NCBI GenBank assembly: GCA_019636215.1
Contig: JAHBXZ010000008.1
Location: 149,275-213,274 of the forward strand
Direction of reading: 5' to 3'
From: Planctomycetota bacterium
GTDB taxonomy: Bacteria > Planctomycetota > UBA8742 > UBA2392
Length of the DNA: 64,000 bases
Part shown: positions 48,219 through 57,440 of the stretch, piece by piece
Layout of the letters: the number at the start of each line of letters is the position of its first letter
How positions within the stretch are numbered: position 1 is the first letter of the stretch
Notes under the pieces: model-generated
Databases searched by the model: none
Told to the model about the DNA's origin: nothing
Seen by the model: only the letters and a program-made list of their open reading frames with translations
Made by a program: the position numbers and the translations under genes

Positions 48219-50642
48219 ATGGGCAAACATGCGCTAGTGGTTTTGTGTGCGGCACTTGTGGCCGGGCTTTCCTGGCAGCCGTCAACGGCACAGCAGGCCG
48301 CCGCGGCACCTGATCCCTACGCATGCAGCTTCCTTACACTGGAAGACCTGGAGCACATCGACGCCGCCCTTGGGTACGTCAACCTGACCCGCGCGCAACT
48401 TGGCTATGAAAAGAAGCACTTGGACCACAAGTTCCGCCTGAAGGTGGCCGACGCAGGGCTGGACGACCCGTTGGGTCTGCCCAAAACAGCGGAACTTGCA
48501 TCCGCGGCGTTTTCTCTGAAAAGCCCCGCTGCGATGCGTGGCCGCCACGCCAGCGACCTGCTGGATCTGCCCGCCGCACGCTGGTCGCCTGAAGAGATGC
48601 AGAAAGACGGCGAGATCCAGGCCAAGCGCAGCGTCGAGTATGACGCAGCCAGCGAGTCCGCCCTTGAGGCATTGAGCAAGCGCTACGACGCAGAAGACAT
48701 CGCCCGCTTTTTTGGCGGCCCGGTGAAGTCGGCCCTGCACCCTGATCCGGATCGGCCGCACTTGCTGCCCACCGCGCGGCAGATGTTGCCGGTGCTGGAG
48801 TCGACCAGGAGCCCGGAACCCACCGTCACAGAGGCAGAGTTGCGAGGCCTGGCAGCTACGCTGCCCGCCGAAGTGGCCGACGCCGAGTCGCGCTTGCCCG
48901 GGGCCGAAGGCTCAGTCACGGACTGGTACAGCCTTGCCGCCCGCACCGCCGTGCAGGGCAAGCTGGTGGCCGGCGCGCGGCTGGCAGGGTATCTCGAGCG
49001 CGAAGCCGCAGAGTGGACCCGCCAGTTGTCAGTGGCGCCTGCCGGAACCTACGCCGGCAAGCCTGTTGAGGGGTTTGGCGTCACGGGCGGAGTGATCGGG
49101 TTGTGGCAAGGCCCGTGGGGAAAGTTCGTCATCGGCGGCACTGGGCCGAACACCTACGAGGGCGACGACTTTGTCGCCATCATCGACCTTGGCGGCGACG
49201 ACGTTTACAGAGGCCGAGTTGCCAGCGGCATCGGGCTGCCGGGCCGGGCGGCGATCAGCTTCGTGCTGGACCTTTCGGGCAACGACCAGTACCTGGGCGA
49301 TGACTTCACCCAGGGTTTTGGCTTCAACGGTGTGGGCATTCTTCACGACCTTGGTGGCGGCAACGACCTGTATCGCGCGCGCTTTTGCGCCCAGGCCTGC
49401 GGCCTTTGCGGCTATGGCGAGCTGTATGACGATGGCGGCGATGACAACTACATCGCCGACAGCTGCGCCCAGGGCGCGGCGACCTTCGGGTATGGCCATC
49501 TGCTGGACGCCAGGGGCAACGACAGCTACCGCGGCGCGCGTTATGTGCAGGCCTTTGCGCAGATCATGGGCATTGGCGTGTTGACCGACGGCTCGGGCAA
49601 CGATCTTTACTACGCGGGCGGAAAGTACCTGCACCAGCCGCTGTGGAACGACCGCTATCAATCCCTCAGCCAGGGCTTTGCCATCGGCAACCGCAATGGT
49701 GGCACGGGCGGTGGCGTGGCGCTGCTGCTGGATGAAGGCGACGGCAACGACGTCTATCAAAGCGACATCTACGGCCAGGGCAGCAGTTACTGGTACAGCC
49801 TGGGCATGCTGGTTGATCGCGGCGGCAACGACACCTACACCTCGGGCCAGTACTGCCAGGGCGTGGGGATTCACCTGAGCGCGGGCATCCTGGTCGACCT
49901 TGCGGGCAATGACACCTACACCATGGGCGTGGGCCTGGGCCAGGGTGCGGCCCACGACTGGGCGGTGGGGTGGCTGATTGACCGCGCCGGCAACGACCTT
50001 TACCAGGGCAACGGCCAGGGCATGGGTTTGAACTACTCGCTGGGCATCCTGCTGGATTGCGCCGGCGACGACAGCCACAGCACCAGCGGCGACGGCAGCA
50101 TCGGCAAGGGCAGCAACAACGACATCAGCCTGCTGATTGACCTGGGCGGCTATGACGTCTACGGCCACAAGGAAACCAAAGACGGCGCGATCACAAAACG
50201 CGACCGCCACGCGCTGGTGTATGACGTGCCCGAGGGCTGGTTCCCGGCCATTGACGCGTCAACCCTGCCCACCAGGCAGAACCCGCCGCCGGCCAAGGTG
50301 CGCGTGCAGCACATCCTGATTGCCTGGGACGGCACCGGCGTGAACACCCAGAAGGCCAAACGCACCAAAGAAGAAGCCACAGCCGAAATGAAGCGCGTGC
50401 TGAGGCTGGCGCGAACCAAAGACGCCGACTGGGCCAGACTGCAGCAGGATCACAACGAAGACTGCGCCAAAGGACTCGATGCCCAGGGCCAGGCCTACGA
50501 CAACACCCACAACATCTACGACGTAAGCCCGACCGCCAAGCTGGTGAAGGCGTTTCTGGATTGCGCCATGAAACTCGGCACAGGCCAGATCGACGTGGCC
50601 GAAAGCAAGTACGGGTATCACATCATCAAACGGGTAGAGTAG
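48219..50642 (+). CDS. exported GND-Y repeat protein with C-terminal parvulin domain
   Basis: This 807-residue protein has a signal peptide (1-26) and a helical region (about 30-310). A block of about twelve 30-residue repeats (about 322-645) carries the motif GNDxY: GGDDVY, SGNDQY, GGNDLY, RGNDSY, DGNDVY, GGNDTY, AGNDTY and so on. A PpiC parvulin domain follows near 695-807 (VRVQHILIAWDG, then the C-terminal YGYHIIKRVE). The Asp/Asn-rich repeats suggest a calcium-binding beta-helix-like structure. It may be a surface chaperone that folds secreted proteins. AGGAAGG lies 9 nt before the ATG at 48219. Confidence 0.8.
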   Translation: MGKHALVVLCAALVAGLSWQPSTAQQAAAAPDPYACSFLTLEDLEHIDAALGYVNLTRAQLGYEKKHLDHKFRLKVADAGLDDPLGLPKTAELASAAFSLKSPAAMRGRHASDLLDLPAARWSPEEMQKDGEIQAKRSVEYDAASESALEALSKRYDAEDIARFFGGPVKSALHPDPDRPHLLPTARQMLPVLESTRSPEPTVTEAELRGLAATLPAEVADAESRLPGAEGSVTDWYSLAARTAVQGKLVAGARLAGYLEREAAEWTRQLSVAPAGTYAGKPVEGFGVTGGVIGLWQGPWGKFVIGGTGPNTYEGDDFVAIIDLGGDDVYRGRVASGIGLPGRAAISFVLDLSGNDQYLGDDFTQGFGFNGVGILHDLGGGNDLYRARFCAQACGLCGYGELYDDGGDDNYIADSCAQGAATFGYGHLLDARGNDSYRGARYVQAFAQIMGIGVLTDGSGNDLYYAGGKYLHQPLWNDRYQSLSQGFAIGNRNGGTGGGVALLLDEGDGNDVYQSDIYGQGSSYWYSLGMLVDRGGNDTYTSGQYCQGVGIHLSAGILVDLAGNDTYTMGVGLGQGAAHDWAVGWLIDRAGNDLYQGNGQGMGLNYSLGILLDCAGDDSHSTSGDGSIGKGSNNDISLLIDLGGYDVYGHKETKDGAITKRDRHALVYDVPEGWFPAIDASTLPTRQNPPPAKVRVQHILIAWDGTGVNTQKAKRTKEEATAEMKRVLRLARTKDADWARLQQDHNEDCAKGLDAQGQAYDNTHNIYDVSPTAKLVKAFLDCAMKLGTGQIDVAESKYGYHIIKRVE

Positions 50643-50644
50643 GG

Positions 50645-52558
50645 CTACTTGTAGTCCGCCACTACCCTCGCCCCAAGGTCAACGCCCTTGGCTGTGTAGG
50701 TGAACTCGACCCGCAGGTCCGGCTTGAGGTCGTCACGTGAACCGCCCCATAAGTAGAGCACGTACTTCTTGCCTTCCTCGAACCTGAGAGCTGATTTGAG
50801 CACATAGCCATGCGGGTCGCCGGTGGCCGTTTCGTGTGTATCATACCAGGCACCGTTGCGGGCAAAGCGCAGCCGCAAGTCGCGTGCGCCAAGCGCCTTG
50901 AACGCGGCGTCGCCCATGATCGACACCAAATCGTCATCGGTGACTTCTTCATCTTCTTTGAACGCAATCGAACCTTTGCCTTCCAGCTTGATCGGGCTGC
51001 TCTTGGCGGCGGCGTCTTCAAGTGTCTTCTTGAGCCGCACAGCTATCTTGTCGTCTTCGACCGTCAGCACGGATACCTGTGCGTGGGGCACCCCCGCACC
51101 GGCGGCATTCACGGCACGCAGGATCACACCGGCAAACGACACCTTCAGCTTCACCTGCTTGCCAGCTTTGAGTTCGGCCAGCTGCGCTGTGGAAAGCTTG
51201 ACCTCATTGGAATAGACGTGGGTCTGCAGCCAGTGGCGCTCGGAGGGCCAGGGAATACTGCTCAGGCCCAGCGCCGGGTCCTCGCCGTCTGCCCCGCCGA
51301 AATACAGGTCGACTTCACCTGCTGATTCAAGCTGCATCACGCGGTCAGCATCCAGCATGAACAGTGCACGCCTTTCCGCGCCAACCATGGATGCCACCAC
51401 CTCTTCGCGTTTCAGGGGTCCGATAGATGGCTGGCACCAATCCCACCATTGTCGCAACGTGTTGCCCGTTGCTTCCACGCTCAAGGACGGAGGTTTCTGG
51501 GCAAACACAACCTTGATGGCACCAGAGGAATCGGCCTTGGGAAGATCCTTCCACGGGGTTTCAAACATGGGCCCGGACACGAAGCGGTACTTCAAGGCGC
51601 GGTCGCGTGGAATGGCGGCTGTCCAGCCCTCCTTGCCGGACTCCACCCACCCTGTGGTGAACTTCAGCGGAATGGATGGGTCGCTGAGTTCGACCCGGAA
51701 CACACTGTCCGGCACCGCAAAGTATGCCGGCCAAATCAGGCCACCGCCGGGCTTCAAGGAGCGCGAACCCGGATCAGCCTCATTGGCGGCGGCGCGACCT
51801 GCAATCGCGTCAAGATCGACCTCGTACTCGACATCAACCGGCTTGTCGAAGCTCGCGTCGTCAAACGCACCGGCAATGGACACGGGTCCTGTGATTTGGC
51901 CCTCGCGGCCAGCCGTCACCGGCAAGTACCAAAGGCCGCCGTCGGTCAAATGCCGCTGCTTAGGGACACCGCTAGCACCGCCCCGCGCGCGACGAAATGC
52001 CAAGCCGCCACCAGGCGGCTTGCGCAGAACGTCCGGCAGATACTCATTGGCCGGCGGTTCGATCTTGTCGGCTTCCCAGCGATACCGAGGCGGAGTGTCG
52101 AGTGCAGCCAACGGTTTTCCGTCCGGCCCCTTGAACCGCAGCGTCACCACGCGCCGCCAGGTGCTGTACTGGTGCGGAGCCGGAGGCTTGCCCTGGGCGG
52201 CAACAGTAAACTCGCGTTCCATGGGCCCGTACGCACCAAGAACGGCCTTCAGTATGTAGGCGCATGGTTCCAACCCGCGATCGTTGTAGCCGCCACAGAC
52301 CAGTTGGCTGCGCTGCGAATCGAAGCCGGCCGGGTGGGCGTACATCCACTTGCCAAGCTTGCGCCAAAGGCGTACTTCCGCGGTCTGGCCGGAGTCAAGC
52401 ACCAGTGGCTGGCCCTTGGCATCCTTGACGTCGATGGCAACAACCAGACCGCTTCGCGCCAGCGCGTCTGGCTTGGCAGCCTGGCCCCTGCCGACGGCAA
52501 CCACGCAGAGCGACAGCACCAAAACGCCGGACAACCTGATCAAGGGAACCTGTTTCAT
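50645..52558 (-). CDS. exported hypothetical protein
   Basis: I do not recognise this 637-residue protein. The N-terminus has a signal peptide (IRLSGVLVLSLCVVAVG, ending in GQA). Most of the protein is beta-rich, with several repeated strand patterns such as LVVAIDVKDAKGQPLVLDSG and VVTLRFKGPDGKPLAALDTP. There is no enzyme motif. The start at 52558 is chosen because the signal peptide begins there; the frame is open further upstream but without coding character. It converges on the repeat-parvulin gene, whose stop is 3 bp away. Confidence 0.65.
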   Translation of the reverse strand: MKQVPLIRLSGVLVLSLCVVAVGRGQAAKPDALARSGLVVAIDVKDAKGQPLVLDSGQTAEVRLWRKLGKWMYAHPAGFDSQRSQLVCGGYNDRGLEPCAYILKAVLGAYGPMEREFTVAAQGKPPAPHQYSTWRRVVTLRFKGPDGKPLAALDTPPRYRWEADKIEPPANEYLPDVLRKPPGGGLAFRRARGGASGVPKQRHLTDGGLWYLPVTAGREGQITGPVSIAGAFDDASFDKPVDVEYEVDLDAIAGRAAANEADPGSRSLKPGGGLIWPAYFAVPDSVFRVELSDPSIPLKFTTGWVESGKEGWTAAIPRDRALKYRFVSGPMFETPWKDLPKADSSGAIKVVFAQKPPSLSVEATGNTLRQWWDWCQPSIGPLKREEVVASMVGAERRALFMLDADRVMQLESAGEVDLYFGGADGEDPALGLSSIPWPSERHWLQTHVYSNEVKLSTAQLAELKAGKQVKLKVSFAGVILRAVNAAGAGVPHAQVSVLTVEDDKIAVRLKKTLEDAAAKSSPIKLEGKGSIAFKEDEEVTDDDLVSIMGDAAFKALGARDLRLRFARNGAWYDTHETATGDPHGYVLKSALRFEEGKKYVLYLWGGSRDDLKPDLRVEFTYTAKGVDLGARVVADYK

Positions 52559-52649
52559 AGGGCACCGGTGACGATCATACCGGGCGCACTCTGACTCGTC
52601 GTGGCAATCCACAAGTAGTTTGAGATCGACCAGAGTTCGCCGCAACGCA

Positions 52650-52677
52650 AACCGGGCGGCCTTTGGGCCGCCCGGTT
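52650..52677. terminator. terminator after TlpA gene
   Basis: AACCGGGCGGCC-TTTG-GGCCGCCCGGTT is a perfect 12-bp stem 45 bp beyond the TlpA-type gene stop on the minus strand. It is a probable rho-independent or mixed terminator. Confidence 0.75.
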
Positions 52678-52722
52678 GAGTTACTGTTGACTGCTGCTCG
52701 CTTGCGCTTCGGACTCGTGTTC

Positions 52723-53868
52723 CTACTTGCTGCCTTCTTCGCCTGCGCCCAGCAGTTCGGCCAGCTTGCTCTCCAGGGCCGCGCCGCGCAGGTTCTGGGC
52801 AACCACTTTGCCGTCTTTGTCGATCAGCACGGTCTTGGGAATGCTCTGTACGCCATAGCGCTTGGCAAGGCCGGCGTTCCAATAGCCGCCGTCGTAGATC
52901 TGGCGCCAGGGCATCACGCCTGTGCGTTTGCCGACGTTACCTTCGCCCTTGATGGTGTCGCGCAGGCCTTGCTCGCCCTCGCGGGTGTCAAAGCTGATGC
53001 CGATCACTTCAAAGCCCTTTTCCTTGTACTTGTCATAGGCTTTGACGACGTTAGGCATCTCGGCGATGCACGGGCCGCACCACACTGCCCAGAAGTCAAT
53101 CAGCACAACCTTGCCCTTGAAGTCGGCCATCTTGATGGATTTGCCGTCCAGGTCCTTCACGTCGAAGGCCTCCGACCAGCAGGGGAACGCTTCGCCGTCC
53201 TTGATTTCGGCCTTGGTGCTGGACAGCACGATGCGCATGGCGTCGCGGCTGACCCACACGTCTTTGCTTTCGGCGATCAGCTTGTTGGTCTTCAGCGAGC
53301 TGATGGCGGCGGCGGTGGCTTCTTTGTCGCCACGATAGCCGGCGTCGGCCATGCGGATCTCGGCGGCCAGCAGTGCGCTGGCGGCGTCGGCCTTGGCGGC
53401 TTCATCAATCTTCTTCAGTTCTGCGGTGGCCTCGGCCTTGTAGGCGTCGTGGCCCAGCCCGCCGGCGATGTAATACTTGCGCCAGTTGGCGGCGTCTTTG
53501 GCTTCGGGGTTATCCTTGAGGTACTTCTTGGCCAGAAACAGGAAGCCCTCGTGGTTGCGGCCGTTGGCAACGCGGGGCGCGGCCCACTTGTAAATGTCGG
53601 CGTGGTCGGTGGCTTCGGGATTGTTCTTGACGTAATCGCCGGCCAGCGCAAATGCCTTGGACCACAGTTCAAGAATCTGGGCCTCAGAGGCGTTGCGGGG
53701 CATGCCCTGCGACAGCTTCTGCATCGCGGCCTGAACTTCTTTTGCGCTCTTGGGCGCTTCCTCTTTGGCTTCTTCTTTTGTGCCTTCCTGCGCGTAGGTG
53801 GTCACCACCGGCGCGCCGAACGCAATCAGCGAACCAAGCGCCAGCGAGCGCATCCATGCCATGTCCAT
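52723..53868 (-). CDS. TlpA-family thioredoxin-like protein, exported
   Basis: This 381-residue protein has a signal peptide (1-27) and a helical N-terminal domain (about 30-225, Lys/Ala/Glu-rich). A TlpA/AhpC-type thioredoxin domain follows (about 235-381): VVLIDFWAVWCGPC, then IAEMPNVVKAYDKYKEKGFE and VIGISFD, with the cis-Pro segment SIPKTVLIDKDG. CGPC is the redox pair. It serves as an in-window reference for the thioredoxin selenoprotein, whose Cys is replaced by Sec. AAGGAG lies 7 nt before the ATG. It probably reduces periplasmic disulfides or acts in cytochrome maturation. Confidence 0.9.
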   Translation of the reverse strand: MDMAWMRSLALGSLIAFGAPVVTTYAQEGTKEEAKEEAPKSAKEVQAAMQKLSQGMPRNASEAQILELWSKAFALAGDYVKNNPEATDHADIYKWAAPRVANGRNHEGFLFLAKKYLKDNPEAKDAANWRKYYIAGGLGHDAYKAEATAELKKIDEAAKADAASALLAAEIRMADAGYRGDKEATAAAISSLKTNKLIAESKDVWVSRDAMRIVLSSTKAEIKDGEAFPCWSEAFDVKDLDGKSIKMADFKGKVVLIDFWAVWCGPCIAEMPNVVKAYDKYKEKGFEVIGISFDTREGEQGLRDTIKGEGNVGKRTGVMPWRQIYDGGYWNAGLAKRYGVQSIPKTVLIDKDGKVVAQNLRGAALESKLAELLGAGEEGSK

Positions 53869-53968
53869 GCATTCTCCTTGGGTATATTTGTGTGCAGCAC
53901 TAATGGACGTGATACGTTGAAGGGTGCCGCAAGCGCCATAGAAAATACAGTTTGTAACAAGTGGCCCC

Positions 53969-56146
53969 ATGACGCCCGAAGCCTCACGCACACGCTGGCA
54001 CAGCCGCCCTGCCTTCCTTGCGACCACCCTGCTGGCGGTTTCCGCATTGGGAGGGCCGTTTCTTGTCACACGCGGTCTGATCGCACACGGGGCGCTGTTT
54101 CTGCCCGCTGTGCTGCTGCTGCTGCTGGTCTGTGGCGCGCCGATTGTGCGGCTGGCGCTGGCTAGCGGGCAGCTTGACAACCGGCTGGCCGGGCGCGAGG
54201 CATTGCAGCCGCTGGCACTGCTGATCCGGCTGGCGCTGGCCGCTGTGCTGTTTCTGGTGGGGGCCCGCGCCTGCGCATGGATTGCCGACCGCATCTGGCT
54301 GCGGCCCGAGCTGAACCACCTGGGGTATCAGGCGCGTGAGCTGACACTGGCGGCCTCGCGCTGGACGGACCATGGCACTCACTTCACCTGGGGGCTTGGG
54401 CTGATGGCCGCGGCCACGGCGGGGCTGGCGTTGACGGCGCTGCGAAAGCGGCTGCCGGGGCTGGGCTGGGTGGGGGGCTGGCTGCTGTGGCTGCTGGTGG
54501 CGCTATTTGCTTTGGGCGCGCTGGCGGGCTACGCGCTGCCGGGCGCGGGCGGTCTGGCGGCACTGGTGGCCTACCCGCGTCTGGATGCACTGGCACAGGC
54601 AGGCTTCTGGAGTGACAGCATGGCGATTGCACTGCTGGCGATCGGCGCGCAGGCCGGCGTGCTGACAGCCGCAGGCGCGGGCCTGCCGCAGCGCGCCAAC
54701 GTGGGCCGCGAAGCGCGCATCCTGGTGGCAGGCATTGCTGTGGTGCTGGTCACGGCCGGCCTGACAGGCCTGGTGCTGCTGTGTGCGGTGTGCGCGCGGC
54801 AGGGCATCGTGCCGATGCCCGAACACGCCCTGCCCGAGATTCTGCTGCTTGAACTGGTGCCCGCGCTGGGGCGCGACCTGTTTCCTGGCTGGCCCGCCGA
54901 ATACACGCCGGGCACGCGGCAGGTGGCGCTGGGCTGGCAGTTCCTTGTGGCCCTGGGCGCCGCGTTCGGCTGTGCGGCACTGCTGACAGCGCGGCGCTGG
55001 CTGCTGCGTGACCTGCGTTCACCGGCGGTTCGCGCCGGCGTACTGGCTGCGGCGGTGGTCGCCATCTGCGTGGGCGTGGACTACGCCCGCGGCGTGCCCG
55101 ACCCCGCAGAGCCCATCACCAAGGTTCTGCCGGCGCTGCTGGCACTGTTGCACCTGACCCTGGCGCGGCGGGCCGGGTCGGGCATGCGGGTGGTCAGCGC
55201 GGCATTCGGCAGCGGCCGGGCGTGGCTGGAGTGGTTGAACGTGAACATGGCCCTGCGCGTGGCGCGGCTGGTGCTGTTGTGCGCGGTGCCGTTGCTGGCG
55301 GTGACTTACCGGGCTCACTCCGTGACGCTTGCCGGCATGGCGATCGGCTTTGCGCTGGTGTGGATCGGCTCGCTGCATACCGCGCCGCGTAGCCGGGCCA
55401 CCGGCGTCGTGCGCGTGGGCACGGCCGCCATGCTGCTGCTGCTGCTGCCACTGCCACTGCTGCCCGCGGCGGGGCAGGCGGATCTGCTTGCCATGCTTGA
55501 CGAGTCGGATGCCTCCCGGCGCGCCGCCACCCGTGCGCGGCTGGAGACTTCGCAGGCCAACGGCGAGCCCGCGCCGGAAGGGTCGATTGACCTGCGGGAC
55601 CGTCTGGCGCTGCTGATTGACCGCCCGCCCGATGCGTCGGCCGCGCTGGCGGACCGCGCCGCAAGACGGGCACAGGCCCGTGAAGTGCTGTCTCTGGCCC
55701 TGCTGCTGTGGCCCGACGACGCCGATCTTCAGCGGCTGGAGCGCGTGCAGCTTGCCGCCGATGGCGTGCGCCCGGTGCGGCTGGATGAAGCCCTTACCGA
55801 CCACGCCGCGGGTCGCCCCCGGGCACTGCATGAACAGGCCACCGAAATCACCCGCAACCTTCCCACGCCGCGGCTGAGGGCGCTGCTGGATGCGCCGACA
55901 GAACCCGCGACGGTGCAATGGCACATGGCGCTGGTGGCCGACCTTCAATTGGCCTACGGCAGTGCGCCGCCGGTGACCCGTGACTTCCGACAGTTTGTGT
56001 TCCGGCGTGCCCTGACCGGGCGTTCGCTGCTGCGCCCGGACCCGGCCACGGCCGCGGTGCTGCTGTCGTGTCTGGGCATGGCGGCATTGGCCCTTGCGGT
56101 GGCGTTGGCACTGGGGCTTGCGCCACGGTCGCCCGATGACCGTTGA
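53969..56146 (+). CDS. NSS-like (SNF-family) membrane protein, degenerate, with C-terminal extension
   Basis: This 725-residue protein has about 12 predicted helices. The N-terminal region (SRPAFLATTLLAVSALGGPF, then the GALFLPAVLLLLLV segment and APIVRLALASGQ) aligns with helices 1 and 2 of sodium:neurotransmitter-symporter (NSS/SNF) proteins, where GNxWRFPY and ELxLGQ are usual. The GNxWRFPY sodium-site motif is lost here. A later stretch (LLAIGAQAGVLTAAGAGLPQ) matches helix 6. The C-terminal 240 residues (about 480-725) are an Ala/Arg/Leu-rich soluble region plus a last helix. It may be an inactive or repurposed transporter. Confidence 0.62.
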   Translation: MTPEASRTRWHSRPAFLATTLLAVSALGGPFLVTRGLIAHGALFLPAVLLLLLVCGAPIVRLALASGQLDNRLAGREALQPLALLIRLALAAVLFLVGARACAWIADRIWLRPELNHLGYQARELTLAASRWTDHGTHFTWGLGLMAAATAGLALTALRKRLPGLGWVGGWLLWLLVALFALGALAGYALPGAGGLAALVAYPRLDALAQAGFWSDSMAIALLAIGAQAGVLTAAGAGLPQRANVGREARILVAGIAVVLVTAGLTGLVLLCAVCARQGIVPMPEHALPEILLLELVPALGRDLFPGWPAEYTPGTRQVALGWQFLVALGAAFGCAALLTARRWLLRDLRSPAVRAGVLAAAVVAICVGVDYARGVPDPAEPITKVLPALLALLHLTLARRAGSGMRVVSAAFGSGRAWLEWLNVNMALRVARLVLLCAVPLLAVTYRAHSVTLAGMAIGFALVWIGSLHTAPRSRATGVVRVGTAAMLLLLLPLPLLPAAGQADLLAMLDESDASRRAATRARLETSQANGEPAPEGSIDLRDRLALLIDRPPDASAALADRAARRAQAREVLSLALLLWPDDADLQRLERVQLAADGVRPVRLDEALTDHAAGRPRALHEQATEITRNLPTPRLRALLDAPTEPATVQWHMALVADLQLAYGSAPPVTRDFRQFVFRRALTGRSLLRPDPATAAVLLSCLGMAALALAVALALGLAPRSPDDR

Positions 56147-56195
56147 GCGCACGGCGCGCATGTGCTAACAATCGGCCAGACGACCGGAGACCGCC

Positions 56196-57350
56196 GTGCA
56201 ATTCGACCTGCCCGAAGACCTTCAACTGCTGCAGAGCACCGCCCGCGAGTTCGCTGAAAAAGAACTCAAACCGCTGGCCCGCAAGATGGATCACGCGGAA
56301 GAGTTTGATGTCAGCGCGTTCCGGAAGATGGGCGAGCTCGGCCTGTGCGGCATCACCATACCCGAGGCCTTTGGCGGCGCCGGCTTCTATGACAGCAAGC
56401 TGGCCAACCAGGCGGCCTGCGTGACGCTGGAAGAAATCAACCGAATCTGCGCCAGCACCGGCGTGACGCTGAGCGTCCACATGAGCCTGTTCTCCAGCCT
56501 GCTGACCAAGTACGGCAACGATGAACAGCGCAAACGCGTGCTGCCGAAGATGGCCACAGGCGAGTGGATGGGTGCCTACTGCCTGAGCGAGGCCGGCAGC
56601 GGCACCGACGCCGGCAGCCTGGTGTGCGAGGCCCGCAAGGAAGGCAGCGAGTATGTGCTGGACGGCAGCAAGCTGTGGATCACCAGCGCGCCCTATGCCG
56701 ACGTGTTCATCGTGATGGCGCGCACCAGCAAGGAACACAAGACCCGCGGCATCAGCACCTTCCTTGTAGAAGCCGAGCGCAAGGGCGTCACCGTCGGCAA
56801 GAAGGAAAAGAAAATGGGCATCCGCGGCAGCGCCACCTGCGAGGTGCTGTTTGAGAACTGCCGCATCCCGGAGGCGAACCGGATCGGCGACGAAGGCAAG
56901 GGTTTCGGCATTGCGCTGGATACCCTGGACGGCGGGCGCATCGGCATTGCGGCCCAGGCCGTGGGCATCGGACGCGCCTGCATGGAAGACGCCACGGCGT
57001 ACGCCAAGCAGCGCGAGCAGTTCGGCGAGGCGATCATCAACTTCCAGGCCGTGCAGTGGATGCTGGCCGACATGGCGACAAGGCTTGACGCGTCAAGACT
57101 GTTGATGTATCGCGCGGGCTGGCTGCGTGATAACGGGCAGCCTTGCGCCAAGGAAGCCGCGATGGCCAAACTGTTTGCCAGCGAAACGGCCAACAAGGCG
57201 GCCAAGGACGCGGTGCAGATCTTCGGTGGCAACGGCTACAGCAAGGAATACGACGTGGAGCGTTACTTCCGCGACGCGCGCATCACGGAGATCTACGAGG
57301 GCACCAGCCAGGTGCAGCGCATCGTGATCTCGCGCGCTCTTTCCGGCTGA
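56196..57350 (+). CDS. acyl-CoA dehydrogenase
   Basis: This 384-residue FAD enzyme makes the alpha-beta double bond in acyl-CoA. It has the family signatures AYCLSEAGSGTDAGSL, the flavin segment KLWITSAPYADVFIVMAR and the C-terminal QIFGGNGYSKEYDVERYFRD, then ITEIYEGTSQVQRIVISR. The Glu in EIYEGTSQ is the usual catalytic base of short-chain and related enzymes. GTG start with GGAGA upstream. No electron-transfer flavoprotein gene is adjacent. Chain-length preference cannot be told. Confidence 0.93.
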   Translation: MQFDLPEDLQLLQSTAREFAEKELKPLARKMDHAEEFDVSAFRKMGELGLCGITIPEAFGGAGFYDSKLANQAACVTLEEINRICASTGVTLSVHMSLFSSLLTKYGNDEQRKRVLPKMATGEWMGAYCLSEAGSGTDAGSLVCEARKEGSEYVLDGSKLWITSAPYADVFIVMARTSKEHKTRGISTFLVEAERKGVTVGKKEKKMGIRGSATCEVLFENCRIPEANRIGDEGKGFGIALDTLDGGRIGIAAQAVGIGRACMEDATAYAKQREQFGEAIINFQAVQWMLADMATRLDASRLLMYRAGWLRDNGQPCAKEAAMAKLFASETANKAAKDAVQIFGGNGYSKEYDVERYFRDARITEIYEGTSQVQRIVISRALSG

Positions 57351-57440
57351 CCGACCCGGGCGCAAAAAGCCTGATTTGCGGCGCAGCCCGCGCTGGCCCG
57401 GCATAGATGCTTGGGGCATAATCGCATCCAGAGGCACAGC

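Noticed and set aside
49029..50210. 393-codon minus-strand frame inside the repeat-parvulin gene
   Set aside because: It is the antisense of the regular GNDxY repeats, so its apparent regularity is a copy of the real repeats.
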